A DNA stretch of 41,980 nt from a virus. Made by a program: the position numbers and the translations under genes. Numbering within the stretch: position 1 is the first letter of the stretch; each line of letters opens with the position of its first letter. Location: positions 1 through 41,980 of IMG/VR virus record IMGVR_UViG_3300036715_004491. The stretch is one strand, 5' to 3'. Under the pieces are notes generated by a model. It was not told the DNA's origin and did not search any database. It worked only from the letters and a program-made list of their open reading frames with translations. This document shows, piece after piece, positions 31,323 to 40,175 of this stretch.

Positions 31323-32951
31323 TTGAACGCAGTACTTGAACGCATCGAAGCCGAGTTGGTGGATGAAGCCGCCCAGTTCTTTGCACCCGTTTCTTCTGAC
31401 CTGCTGGACGGCCTGCTGGGGCAGTACCAGGCCACGCGCAAGCGCATCGAGGCGGTGGCTGAGTTTGTGAATGCCGAGCTTGGCACCGGAGCCATCGATT
31501 ACTTCCTGGAGGGCAACAGCTCGCCAGACCGTGGCCGTCACAGCATGAGCATGTCGGCAAAGGCCCTGTTCGAGGCCGAAGGCGCCGTCAAAGCTCTGAA
31601 CGCTGCGTATTGGAGCAAGGCCCTGGCCTTCACCGACGTGCTGGACACCATGCCCCAGAAGCGGCGCAACGAATGGCACGAGTCCATCCGTGAACTGAAA
31701 ACGCCAGACTTCACCGAGGACACGGCGCGCGCCACCATAGGCGAGCTGCTGCGCATGCGCGGACAGTTCTTCAGCGAACGGGTGGACGGGATCTTTCGGG
31801 GCCTGAGTGGCGAGCACGTCACCAACGCGCCGGAGGCCTTCGGCAAACGCATGATCATTTCCCGGGTGATCAACGACTATGGCAACAGCGAATACAGCAC
31901 TTGCGGTCTGATCAACGACTTGCGTTGCGTGATCGCCAAGTTCATGGGCCGCGATGAGCCGAAATACGACGCCAGCAACTCCATGGTGCAGGCCCTGAAG
32001 TCCAACTGGGGCCAGTGGGTAACCATCGACGGCGGTGCGCTGAAAATCCGCCTCTACAAAAAGGGCACCGCGCACATGGAGGTGCATCCAGATCTGTCCT
32101 GGCGCTTGAACCTGGTGCTGTCCAGCCTGTACCCGCTGGCAATCCCCGCAGAGTTCCGCCAGAAGCCCAAGCGCCGCGTCAAGGACTACGTACTGATGGC
32201 CCGGCCACTGCCGTTTCAGGTGCTGGACGTTCTGGCCGCCATGGGGTGCGCATGGGAGTGGACCGAGCCCCGGTGGCGTGAGCAGAGGCGCAAGTTGTCA
32301 AACACTCTGCAGTTCAGCTACGGCAGTAAAACCAGCGATGTGGCCATGGCTGAGGCCGAACGCATCATTGAAGCCATCGGTGGCGTGAAAGCCGAGCAGG
32401 GGCACTTCCAATTTGACTACGACCCGGCCGAGGTTGTGCGGCAGATCGTGGTCAGTGGCTGCATCCCCGACCAAGTGGCGCACCAGTTCTACCCGACGCC
32501 GGCCGGGCTGGCCGAGCGCCTGGTGGGCATGGCCGACATTGGCCCACAGCACGCAGTTCTGGAGCCCAGCGCAGGGCAGGGCGGATTGCTGGCATTCCTG
32601 CCCTTGGGCCGCACCACCTGCGTGGAAGTCGCCGCCCTGAATGCCAAGGTGCTGGAGGCCAAGGGCGCGAGCGTGGTGCACGCCGACTTCCTGGCATGGT
32701 CAGCCACTACCGCCCAGCGCTTTGACCGCGTGGTGATGAACCCGCCATTCAGCGACGGCCGGGCCATGGCGCATGCAGAGGCCGCGGCTTCACTGGTCAG
32801 GCCCGGCGGCATTCTGGTGGCCATCTTGCCATCGGGGCACGCCACGCGCCTGACGCTGGACGGATTTGACTGTGAATACACCAAGCCGATTGATAACGCA
32901 TTCCCCGGAGTTAGCGTGTCCGTGGTGATCCTGAAAGCGGTGAAACAATGA
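31323..32951 (+). CDS. DUF4942 plus N6-adenine DNA methyltransferase
   Basis: 542 residues from a TTG with AAAGG upstream. The N-terminal half matches the DUF4942 region seen in phage methyltransferases (AKALFEAEGAVKALNAAYWS; then RRNEWHESIRELKTPDF). The C-terminal half is a SAM-dependent methyltransferase. The cofactor motif is EPSAGQG (414-420) and the catalytic motif is NPPF (473-476), typical of adenine-N6 enzymes. No restriction partner is nearby, so it is an orphan enzyme. It may protect phage DNA or influence packaging. Between terminase and virion genes a portal gene would be expected instead. Confidence 0.85.
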   Translation: MNAVLERIEAELVDEAAQFFAPVSSDLLDGLLGQYQATRKRIEAVAEFVNAELGTGAIDYFLEGNSSPDRGRHSMSMSAKALFEAEGAVKALNAAYWSKALAFTDVLDTMPQKRRNEWHESIRELKTPDFTEDTARATIGELLRMRGQFFSERVDGIFRGLSGEHVTNAPEAFGKRMIISRVINDYGNSEYSTCGLINDLRCVIAKFMGRDEPKYDASNSMVQALKSNWGQWVTIDGGALKIRLYKKGTAHMEVHPDLSWRLNLVLSSLYPLAIPAEFRQKPKRRVKDYVLMARPLPFQVLDVLAAMGCAWEWTEPRWREQRRKLSNTLQFSYGSKTSDVAMAEAERIIEAIGGVKAEQGHFQFDYDPAEVVRQIVVSGCIPDQVAHQFYPTPAGLAERLVGMADIGPQHAVLEPSAGQGGLLAFLPLGRTTCVEVAALNAKVLEAKGASVVHADFLAWSATTAQRFDRVVMNPPFSDGRAMAHAEAAASLVRPGGILVAILPSGHATRLTLDGFDCEYTKPIDNAFPGVSVSVVILKAVKQ

Positions 32952-33346
32952 TCAAACCAACTGAAACCCTGTACAAAAAGGTCGGCCGCAAGTATGTGCC
33001 GGTGGCGGCCCACTGGAGTGACTGCGACGGCGACCAGATGGCCGTTGGCACGTTCCGACTGACCTACGCATACGGCGACGGCGGCAAGCGCTACGAATAC
33101 CAGGTGACGCCTGACACGGCAGCGGCAGTGGCTGCGATGACTATCGCCAAAAAGGCCATGGAGGTGGCGATTGCGGAGGCCGCGAAGATGATGCCGTCCG
33201 GCGGCCTGTACAGCAAAAAGGAACTGGCGACCATCAAGGAATTTCGGGAGCGCATGGGCGGCATGTTTCCGAGCTGGTGGCACCAGGCAAGCGCTCATGA
33301 CATTGCGGATGCTGCGATCAAAGCGGTTGATGGGTTCAAGCCATGA
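32948..33346 (+). CDS. Hypothetical protein coupled to the methyltransferase, 132 aa
   Basis: Not recognised. It overlaps the methyltransferase stop by ATGA. The first half is beta-rich (KKVGRKYVPVAAHWSDCDGD; TFRLTYAYGDGGKRYEYQVT). The second half is helical. Close coupling suggests the two proteins are made together. No domain is recognised. Confidence 0.6.
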   Translation: MIKPTETLYKKVGRKYVPVAAHWSDCDGDQMAVGTFRLTYAYGDGGKRYEYQVTPDTAAAVAAMTIAKKAMEVAIAEAAKMMPSGGLYSKKELATIKEFRERMGGMFPSWWHQASAHDIADAAIKAVDGFKP

Positions 33347-33470
33347 ACTCTGAATGCGCCACGCAAACCTCTTTCATCGACCTTGGCCAGGCCACGACCT
33401 GGTGCCCATCGTCGGCCTAAAAGTGCCGGAACCAAAAATGCAACTCAACGACATTGAAAGGAAGAAAAGA

Positions 33471-33659
33471 ATGCAGTCCAATGAAGTCAAGCAATTCCCG
33501 CTGGCAGAGGTTCAATGCCGAGAGACTAATGCGCCAGGCCAATTGACGATCGTGATCATCGAGGACGGCCAGACCCAGGCCGCAGCCCTGCAGCGCGTCG
33601 GGCAGCCACCGGATGCCAGTGGTGTCATCTTCATGACGCCGCAAGATGCACTTTTGTAA
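33471..33659 (+). CDS. Hypothetical small protein, 62 aa
   Basis: Not recognised. The ATG at 33471 follows AAGGAAG. An alternative ATG at 33438 would add 11 charged residues, with no better binding site. The product is beta-rich (GQLTIVIIEDGQTQAAALQR) and ends PDASGVIFMTPQDALL. Confidence 0.5.
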   Translation: MQSNEVKQFPLAEVQCRETNAPGQLTIVIIEDGQTQAAALQRVGQPPDASGVIFMTPQDALL

Positions 33660-33677
33660 CCATCAGGAGACTTGGAA

Positions 33678-33917
33678 ATGGAAACCATAAGCCGCGAAGA
33701 GTTAAACGATCTGAAGGGCACCATCGAGGACATGGGTATCTTGCTGAACGCCGCCAATGCTGCAATCAAAGTCCTGCTCAGAAATTCACCCGAGTCGGTG
33801 GTGATGCTGACACGATATTTGACGAGCACCATGGACGGGTCGAATGTGGTCCCACTCACCGCCGAGGAAAAGGAAATGTTCTGTCGGCAACTCAAAGGCT
33901 TGATGCCACCAAAGTGA
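33678..33917 (+). CDS. Hypothetical small protein, 79 aa
   Basis: Not recognised. The ATG at 33678 is preceded by AGGAG at 33665-33669. A TTG at 33672 is a poorer start. The protein is helical and acidic (REELNDLKGTIEDMGILLNA), with KVLLRNSPESVVML in the middle. Confidence 0.55.
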   Translation: METISREELNDLKGTIEDMGILLNAANAAIKVLLRNSPESVVMLTRYLTSTMDGSNVVPLTAEEKEMFCRQLKGLMPPK

Positions 33918-33924
33918 ATGGGTG

Positions 33925-33973
33925 TTGTATTGGGTGACGTAGTTCTTGCGCCACCCCAGTTGCACCCATACAA
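33925..33973. terminator. Possible hairpin before the virion genes
   Basis: TTGTATTGGGTG (33925-33936) and CACCCATACAA (33963-33973) pair with one bulged base around a 26-nt loop. It lies in the only sizeable gap (142 bp) between terminase and the ejection genes and may mark an operon limit. No T-run follows. Confidence 0.35.
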
Positions 33974-34059
33974 TCCCCACCATCGACCAAGGCGCAAGCC
34001 TCTGGCCCGCTGAGCTTTTCGAGCCGCCAGCAGCTCACTGAACCCCGAAAGGGAGAGTG

Positions 34060-34833
34060 ATGCTGACCAAAACAAACCCACCCCAAATGGCCCGCAATGC
34101 GGCGCCTTCAAGCTCCAGCGTGGAGCAGCTCCAGAAGCTCGCTTCCCAACTTCCCCAACTAACGCTCGAAACGTTCAGCCACTTTGCGCCGGGTCTGTAT
34201 GCCCGCCAGTTGCTGCTGCCTGCCGGCGCGACCATCGTCGGCAAACGACACAAGAAGGAACACATCTACATCGTCACGCGTGGCCGTGTTGCTGTCGATT
34301 CTGGAAGCGGTGCCGTGATACATGAGGCAGGCTCCGTGCACGTCTCGCAGCCGGGCGCCAAGCGCGCCATCCATGCGCTGGAAGACGCGATCTTCACGAC
34401 GGTGCACCGCACGGACAACACCGACCTGGATGACATTGAGCGCGAGCTGCTTGAGGAAGACGACACAGCCCTGTTCGATTCGAGCAACCAGCTCAAGTTC
34501 GATGTGCCCAAATTTCGCGAGCACACCAAGCGTGTGATCGCTGGCGAGAAGCCCGGATTCTGGAGCGATTGGACCGAGGAGCAGCAGGTGCTCTACACGT
34601 CCGGCGACTGGCGTGCATTCTCCGAGAGCCGCGGCTACAGCCCAGAAGCCATTGCCGAATATTCCGAATGGATGGACCGCATTGCGCAGGCCAGGGCCGC
34701 CGGTGTCAACGCGCTGGCCTTCATCCATGACCTGGCCACCGCAGCAGCGCTGGCAAACATCAAGCAAGACAAGCGGGGCGAGATTCTGAAATCGTCCCAC
34801 GCACCATTTGAAAATCGTGGAGGTCAATCATGA
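34060..34833 (+). CDS. Cupin-fold phage protein, 257 aa
   Basis: The ATG at 34060 follows AAAGGGAGA. Residues about 50-125 form a cupin barrel (LLLPAGATIVGKRHKKEHIY, IVTRGRVAV, then GSVHVSQPGAKRAIHALEDA). An acidic helix and a helical C-terminal domain containing LYTSGDWRAFSESRGYSPEA follow. I associate cupin proteins like this with virion blocks of podovirus-like phages, but the role is unknown. Its stop overlaps the next gene by ATGA. Confidence 0.65.
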   Translation: MLTKTNPPQMARNAAPSSSSVEQLQKLASQLPQLTLETFSHFAPGLYARQLLLPAGATIVGKRHKKEHIYIVTRGRVAVDSGSGAVIHEAGSVHVSQPGAKRAIHALEDAIFTTVHRTDNTDLDDIERELLEEDDTALFDSSNQLKFDVPKFREHTKRVIAGEKPGFWSDWTEEQQVLYTSGDWRAFSESRGYSPEAIAEYSEWMDRIAQARAAGVNALAFIHDLATAAALANIKQDKRGEILKSSHAPFENRGGQS

Positions 34834-35753
34834 GCTGGGTTGCAGTAGCAGTAGGCGGAGCCACCTTGTTGAGTGGCGTCCTGAGTTCCAACGCGCAGTC
34901 GAGTGCTGCAAGTTCAGCAGCTGGTGCGCAGACCGCGTCAGCACAGATGGGCATTGCTGAACAGCAGCGCCAGTTCGACGCAGTTCACAAACTGCTGTCG
35001 CCGTTTGCCGATGCCGGCACTCAGTCACTGTCACAACAGAAGGATCTGATTGGCGTCAATGGCCGCGAAAGTCAGCAGAATGCAATCGATGCCCTCAAGA
35101 ATGGTGCCCAGTACCAGTCGCTGATCAAGACCGGCGAGAACTCGATCTTGGCAAACGCATCGGCCACCGGCGGGCTTCGCGGCGGTAACACGCAGAGTGC
35201 TCTGGCGCAGTTCAGCCCGTCCGTACTCAACGCCCTCATCAACGACCAGTACAGCAAGCTCGGTGGGCTGACCAGCATCGGGCAAAACGCTGCTGCAGGT
35301 GTTGGGAATGCGGGAATGCAGACCGGCAACCAGATCACCTCTCTGCTGGGACAGATCGGCAGCGCTGGCGCGGGCAATGCGCTCGCCCAGGGCAATGCTG
35401 CGGCAGGGTTCGGCAATGCGTTCACCAGGGGGCTTGGGGCCTATGTCGGCATGGGTGGGAATTTCGGGTCCGGTAGCACGGGCTTTAGCGGAATTGACCC
35501 CAACGGCGTTTTGGCAAACCTGAGTTCTACCGGTTACGTCCGTGCCGGTGGCGACTTCTCTGACATCCGCCTGAAAACCGACATCGAACCACTGGGCCTC
35601 GATGACAACGGCCTGATGCTGTACGCCTTCCGCTACATCTGGGGCGGTGCCAAGCACCTCGGCCACATGGCCCACGAGGTCATCGCCAAATTTCCTGATG
35701 CGGTCAGTAAGCACGCCAGTGGCTTCCTGATGGTCGATTACTCAAAAGTCTGA
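34830..35753 (+). CDS. Ejection-type protein with a short S74-like C-terminal domain
   Basis: 307 residues. The N-terminal hydrophobic stretch (WVAVAVGGATLLSGVLSSNA) and a Gly/Ala/Gln-rich body are typical of small DNA-ejection proteins. The last 65 residues read SDIRLKTDIEPLG, MLYAFRYIWGG, HLGHMAHEV and GFLMVDYSKV. This is the pattern of the S74 intramolecular chaperone domain, with Ser and Lys of SDIRLK as the likely self-cleavage pair. Such domains usually end tail fibres; here the domain is short and on an ejection-type protein. It heads the three-gene ejection block. Confidence 0.7.
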   Translation: MSWVAVAVGGATLLSGVLSSNAQSSAASSAAGAQTASAQMGIAEQQRQFDAVHKLLSPFADAGTQSLSQQKDLIGVNGRESQQNAIDALKNGAQYQSLIKTGENSILANASATGGLRGGNTQSALAQFSPSVLNALINDQYSKLGGLTSIGQNAAAGVGNAGMQTGNQITSLLGQIGSAGAGNALAQGNAAAGFGNAFTRGLGAYVGMGGNFGSGSTGFSGIDPNGVLANLSSTGYVRAGGDFSDIRLKTDIEPLGLDDNGLMLYAFRYIWGGAKHLGHMAHEVIAKFPDAVSKHASGFLMVDYSKV

Positions 35754-35767
35754 TTCGGAGCCACCAC

Positions 35768-37174
35768 ATGCCATCCCCAAACGATTACAGCCTCAACGTA
35801 CCCGACCCCTCGCAAGCCTTCATGCAAGGCCTGCAGAGCGGCGCCACCGTTCAAGACATGCAGCTTAAGCAGCAGCAGCAACAGTTCGCCTTTGCACAGC
35901 AGCAGGCCCAACAAAAGGCGTTGCAGGACTTCTACGCTAAGCCCGACAAGACACCCGATGACTATGCGCAGATGACCCTCGCCATCCCCGGAATGCGTGA
36001 ACAGTTCAAGCAAGCGCATGACATCGCGACATCGGCCCAACAGCAGGCCAACCTGCAGCACGTAGGCGAGGTGGCATCGGCACTCACCATCGGGAAGCCC
36101 GATGTTGCAATTCAACTGCTTTCGGATCGGGCCAATGCCTTGCGGAACTCGGGCGCCCCAGATGCCGAGGTAAAGGCGGCACTCGCCATGGCAGACACGA
36201 TAAAAGAGCATCCGGACTTTGCAGCAGGACTTGCGCAGGCAAGGCTGATGGCGACCCCTGGCGGTGACAAGGTATGGACCAACATTCAGGGGTTGGCCAA
36301 GCTGCCAGGAGAAGTGGCTGAAGGCCGAGCAAAGGCCACCCAGGCAACTTATGAGGCGAACAACACGCCGGAGCGCCTGGGTTTGGAGAACACCTACAAG
36401 GGTGCCCAGATCCGTGACCTGGACAGCAACATCGCCACGCGCGCTGGTCAGCTCAAACTGAATCGTGACACCCTGCAGACCGAGACGGAGATGAAGCTTT
36501 GGGAACTGCGCCAGAAGATGGACCCGAAGCTGAACCCCAGTCCCGAGGCGGTCAAGCTCATCAATGACTCGGCCATAGCATCAACCTCAGCAGAGCAGTC
36601 AGCGAATCAAATGGAGGACCTGGCCGGGCGGCTTGAAAAGCAGGGCGGTGGTTTTGGTGCTGCATCGACGGGATGGGAGTGGCTCAAGAAAGAGACGGGC
36701 AATCAGGATGCCCAGACCCAGATGCGCCAAGAGTACACGCGCATGCGGTCCTCGATGGTCTCGAAGATGTTGCCGCCGGGCTCGGCTTCCGACAAAGACA
36801 TTGCGCTCGCGATGGCGGGATTTCCGCCCGATACAGCTGATGCTGGAACGATGGCGTCGTTCCTGCGCGGCATGGCCAAGATCAACCAACTGACAGCCGT
36901 GAGCGAAAGTGCAAAGTCAGAGTGGGTCAATTCTGTGGGCCACCTCGGCAAGCCGAACGCGGACATCACCATCGATGGCGTCAAGGTCGCCGCCGGCACC
37001 ACGTTTCCAGACTTCGCCCGCAAATATATTGCTGCAAAGGTTGATCAGCGCGCCGCACTTGCTGCCCAGGCGCAGGTGCAGACGCGCGATTACATGCGAC
37101 ATGGTGGACAGCAACCTGGCACTCAGCCCGGACAGCCTGGCGTTGTGCAGCCCAGCGTGATTGGGGGGGACTGA
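35768..37174 (+). CDS. Ejection-type virion protein, 468 aa
   Basis: Gln/Ala-rich helices (MQLKQQQQQFAFAQQQAQQK) dominate the N-terminal third. Long coiled-coil-like segments follow (NLENTYKG-type repeats), with a C-terminal segment KSEWVNSVGHLGKPNADITI and GTTFPDFARKYI. This composition and the place between the S74-like protein and the transglycosylase protein fit the middle ejection protein of podovirus-like phages (T7 gp15 / P22 gp20 class). No enzyme motif. Assignment is mainly by position and composition. Confidence 0.6.
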   Translation: MPSPNDYSLNVPDPSQAFMQGLQSGATVQDMQLKQQQQQFAFAQQQAQQKALQDFYAKPDKTPDDYAQMTLAIPGMREQFKQAHDIATSAQQQANLQHVGEVASALTIGKPDVAIQLLSDRANALRNSGAPDAEVKAALAMADTIKEHPDFAAGLAQARLMATPGGDKVWTNIQGLAKLPGEVAEGRAKATQATYEANNTPERLGLENTYKGAQIRDLDSNIATRAGQLKLNRDTLQTETEMKLWELRQKMDPKLNPSPEAVKLINDSAIASTSAEQSANQMEDLAGRLEKQGGGFGAASTGWEWLKKETGNQDAQTQMRQEYTRMRSSMVSKMLPPGSASDKDIALAMAGFPPDTADAGTMASFLRGMAKINQLTAVSESAKSEWVNSVGHLGKPNADITIDGVKVAAGTTFPDFARKYIAAKVDQRAALAAQAQVQTRDYMRHGGQQPGTQPGQPGVVQPSVIGGD

Positions 37175-37177
37175 TCC

Positions 37178-40000
37178 ATGGCCACCACCGCACCCAATTC
37201 ATTCCGCGACCCGTATTACACTCAGCTCGCATCCAACACCGAAAGCAAGCTGGGCCTGCCCGATGGCCTGCTGTCGTCCATCGTCACCAAGGGCGAGCGC
37301 TCCAATGCCGACCAGGTATCCGAGGCTGGCGCCCGCACCGTGTTCCAGATCATCCCAGCCACGCGCAATGCGGCAATTGCAAAATTTGGAATTGACCCGT
37401 ACCTGAGCCCAGAGAATGCTGCAGAAGTGGCTGGGCGCCTGCTCAAAGACTCGCTCGACCGTAACAAGGGTGACGTTGCCGCCGCAGTGTCTGAATTCCA
37501 TGGAGGAACTGACCGCGCTAACTGGGGTCCCAAGACACGTTCCTATGTGCAGCGGGTCCTGGGCGATCTGCCATCTCAGCAACCAGTGGACCCAACAACG
37601 GACCAGTCTGCAGAGCCCAGCACGTTCAAGCGTGCCCAGGCCGCTCAGCAAGCAACCGACCAACATACCAGCGCCATCGCCAATGTGTTCGACGCCTACA
37701 AGGCCGGGCACATGACTCCGGACGAGTCCAAGCAGTTCGAAGCTGATGTGAAGTCCGGCCTGGTGATGCTGCCCAAGGGCGCTGCACTGATTGGTGCGCC
37801 ACAGCCGACGGTGGGCACCAGCAAGCCTGAGCCCATGCTGCTACCCCAAGGCGTCACCGATGCGTATGTGGGCGGCCGGATGACGCAGCAGGAGCGCGCG
37901 CAACTGGAGAGCGACATCACGGCTGGCCTGGTGAAGTTGCCACCGTCGGCACAGCAGAAAATTCCGACTGGCCCGAACTGGGCGCAGCCAACAGAGCAGG
38001 GCGTGATTCCCCAGGCCGTGCAGCCAACCATGGGACAGCGGGCAGTCGGCGCGCTGGAGGCTGGAGCAAACACGGTCACCGGCCTCACTGGTGGCGCCGT
38101 GGGCATGGTGGGTGGCGCTGCCAAGGGCATTGCGCAGTCCATCATTGACGGCACGTATGGCCAGGCTGACGCCGTGCGTGCTGTGGAACAAGCTGCCGCA
38201 GCCGGCGCGAGTGCTTTGACCTATCAACCCCGCACCGACACTGGTCAGGACTACTCTGCCGCCGTGGGTGAGGGCATGCAGGCCATGCTTCCAGTCGCCC
38301 CAATCATGCACACCTTGCCGCCGGCCTTTGGCGGTGTGCGGCCCGCCGCGCCCGCATCGGTGCTTGCACGAGCTGGAGCCGAGGGCACCGCGCGCGACGT
38401 TGCCAATGCCGTGGCCAGGCCTGCTGAAATGGCCGGCGTTGTCGCACCAGGTGCTGCTGGTGACGTTGCCGCTGGCGCTGTCGGCGCAACCATTGATGCC
38501 GCCCGCACTGCTGCCACCAATACCGCTGATGGCGTTGTGCGTGCTGGCAGCACTGTGGCCGATGGCTCACGACGTGTGGTCAATGTGGTGGCCAATGCCC
38601 CAACCAGGGCGGCCGAAATGATGGGCTGGCGCGAGCCTGCTGCTGATGTGGCGCCCGCAGCTGGTGGCCGGGCCAGTGGCGGCGCAGCCGCGGTGCCCCA
38701 GGACATGGTGCGCGCCCAGAAGTCACAGAACCTGCCCGTGCCAATCGATCTGACACTCGGGGCTGAATCGCGTGACGCCGCACAGCTGGCCTTTGAAAAG
38801 GAACAGATGAAGGGGCCGCTTGGTAAGCCGCTGCGAGACCGCGTGGAGACCAACAACCTGCAGGCCATGCAGAATTTTGACAAGCTGATCGACTCCACCG
38901 ACGCTCAGGCTCCAGACCTGGCTGCTGCTGGCAACAAGGTGGTGAATACGCTGAGCAGTGGCCTTAAGGCAGCAAAGAACCAGACCAACATCGCTTATGC
39001 CAAGGCGCGCAACTCTCCCGAGGCACTGCTGTCTGTGGATCCTGCCCAGGAGGTGACCATTCGCCACGCTGGCGCCGATACAAACACGTCCTTGATCGAC
39101 TACCTCAACTCGGTCCCTAACGGCCTCAAGACCACGGCACTGACCGATCATGCCAAGCAATATGCTGTGCGCCTGGGCGTGGCCACCAAGGGCGAGGATG
39201 GCCAACTCGTGCCCGTGGTCACTGACGTCAAGACCATGGAGGCGCTGCGCACCGAAATCAGCCAGGCCACCGGGCATGAGCCAATTGAGATCAGACACGC
39301 CACCATCCTGAAGAAGCTGATCGACGCGGCAACGGAGCCACTGGCTGGGCCGCTCTACAAGGAGGCCCGAATCCTTCGTGAAGCCCAGGCACGCAAGTAT
39401 GAGAACCGGGCCGTAGTAGCCAGGCTGATCACTGATCGCAGGGGCATGGATGACCCGCAAGTGGCAGTCGACCAGGTGTTTCACCGGTCCATCCTCAGCG
39501 GCTCGCCTGAGGAGATCACATTCCTCAAGCGCGTGCTGATGACCAATGGCGAGAGCGGCGTTCAGGCATGGAAAGAGTTGCAGGCGGCGACCTTGAAGCA
39601 CATACAGGATGAGGCCACCAAAAGCATGGGCATGGACTCCAACGACCGCCCGATCATTTCCCCAGCCAAGCTGCACAACGCGGTGAGCATGCTCGACAAG
39701 AACGGGCGTCTGGACATCGTGCTCGGCAAGAAGCAGGCCGAGATCGTGCGCGACCTCAATGACGTCGTCCGCTACGTGAACACTGTGCCGCCAGGCACGC
39801 TGATCAACAACAGCGGCACGGCCGGCGCGCTTGCTTGGGGGATAGCGGAGGCTGGCGCCACCGGGCTTCTTCTTGGTGTGCCCATGCCAATGCGGATGAC
39901 ATTGAAGTTGCTGGGCCAGCACGTCAAGGACAACAAGATCAAGCTGAAGATCAATCGAGCCCTGAACGTAAAGCCAGCGGCAGCGGCTGCGCACCCTTAA
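37178..40000 (+). CDS. Large ejection protein with N-terminal lytic transglycosylase, 940 aa
   Basis: Residues about 15-130 form an SLT-like domain: Glu40 in TKGERSN, GARTVFQIIPATRNAA, and SEFHGG in place of YNAG. Residues 171-200 and 227-256 are an internal repeat (DAYxxG-MT--E----E-D---GLV-LP). A Gly/Ala-rich region (about 285-500) follows, then a helical C-terminal half. A hydrophobic segment appears near the end (GALAWGIAEAGATGLLLGVP). It corresponds to T7 gp16-like proteins that open the cell wall and guide DNA. In element 1 this job seems split between 6123-8015 and 8040-10595. Confidence 0.75.
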   Translation: MATTAPNSFRDPYYTQLASNTESKLGLPDGLLSSIVTKGERSNADQVSEAGARTVFQIIPATRNAAIAKFGIDPYLSPENAAEVAGRLLKDSLDRNKGDVAAAVSEFHGGTDRANWGPKTRSYVQRVLGDLPSQQPVDPTTDQSAEPSTFKRAQAAQQATDQHTSAIANVFDAYKAGHMTPDESKQFEADVKSGLVMLPKGAALIGAPQPTVGTSKPEPMLLPQGVTDAYVGGRMTQQERAQLESDITAGLVKLPPSAQQKIPTGPNWAQPTEQGVIPQAVQPTMGQRAVGALEAGANTVTGLTGGAVGMVGGAAKGIAQSIIDGTYGQADAVRAVEQAAAAGASALTYQPRTDTGQDYSAAVGEGMQAMLPVAPIMHTLPPAFGGVRPAAPASVLARAGAEGTARDVANAVARPAEMAGVVAPGAAGDVAAGAVGATIDAARTAATNTADGVVRAGSTVADGSRRVVNVVANAPTRAAEMMGWREPAADVAPAAGGRASGGAAAVPQDMVRAQKSQNLPVPIDLTLGAESRDAAQLAFEKEQMKGPLGKPLRDRVETNNLQAMQNFDKLIDSTDAQAPDLAAAGNKVVNTLSSGLKAAKNQTNIAYAKARNSPEALLSVDPAQEVTIRHAGADTNTSLIDYLNSVPNGLKTTALTDHAKQYAVRLGVATKGEDGQLVPVVTDVKTMEALRTEISQATGHEPIEIRHATILKKLIDAATEPLAGPLYKEARILREAQARKYENRAVVARLITDRRGMDDPQVAVDQVFHRSILSGSPEEITFLKRVLMTNGESGVQAWKELQAATLKHIQDEATKSMGMDSNDRPIISPAKLHNAVSMLDKNGRLDIVLGKKQAEIVRDLNDVVRYVNTVPPGTLINNSGTAGALAWGIAEAGATGLLLGVPMPMRMTLKLLGQHVKDNKIKLKINRALNVKPAAAAAHP

Positions 40001-40100
40001 CCGGTTGCCTCATGGTAGTGGCCTGCAGGTGCTCATGGATCAGTTGGCGACATGGCAAGAAAGCGCCAATATTTTAATAATTTGAAGTTTTTTGTTGCTG

Positions 40101-40119
40101 TAAGTGCAAAATAAGTGCA
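40101..40119. promoter_or_regulatory. Direct repeat upstream of the scaffold gene
   Basis: TAAGTGCA occurs at 40101-40108 and 40112-40119 (11-bp period) in an AT-rich stretch of the 175-bp gap before the scaffold gene. The period of one helix turn suggests a binding site for a regulator of the late gene. No other feature is visible in the gap. Confidence 0.4.
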
Positions 40120-40175
40120 CGATAATTGCTCAATTGGAAACCCTGCGGCCATATTCGCGGGAGTCAAAGGACCAT

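Noticed and set aside
34060-37174. Portal protein among the unassigned virion genes
   Set aside because: The 257-aa product has a cupin pattern and the 468-aa product is a Gln/Ala-rich helical ejection-type protein; neither shows portal features or size.
38723-39994. 423-codon minus-strand frame
   Set aside because: Opposite the 940-residue ejection protein; composition is that of an antisense frame.
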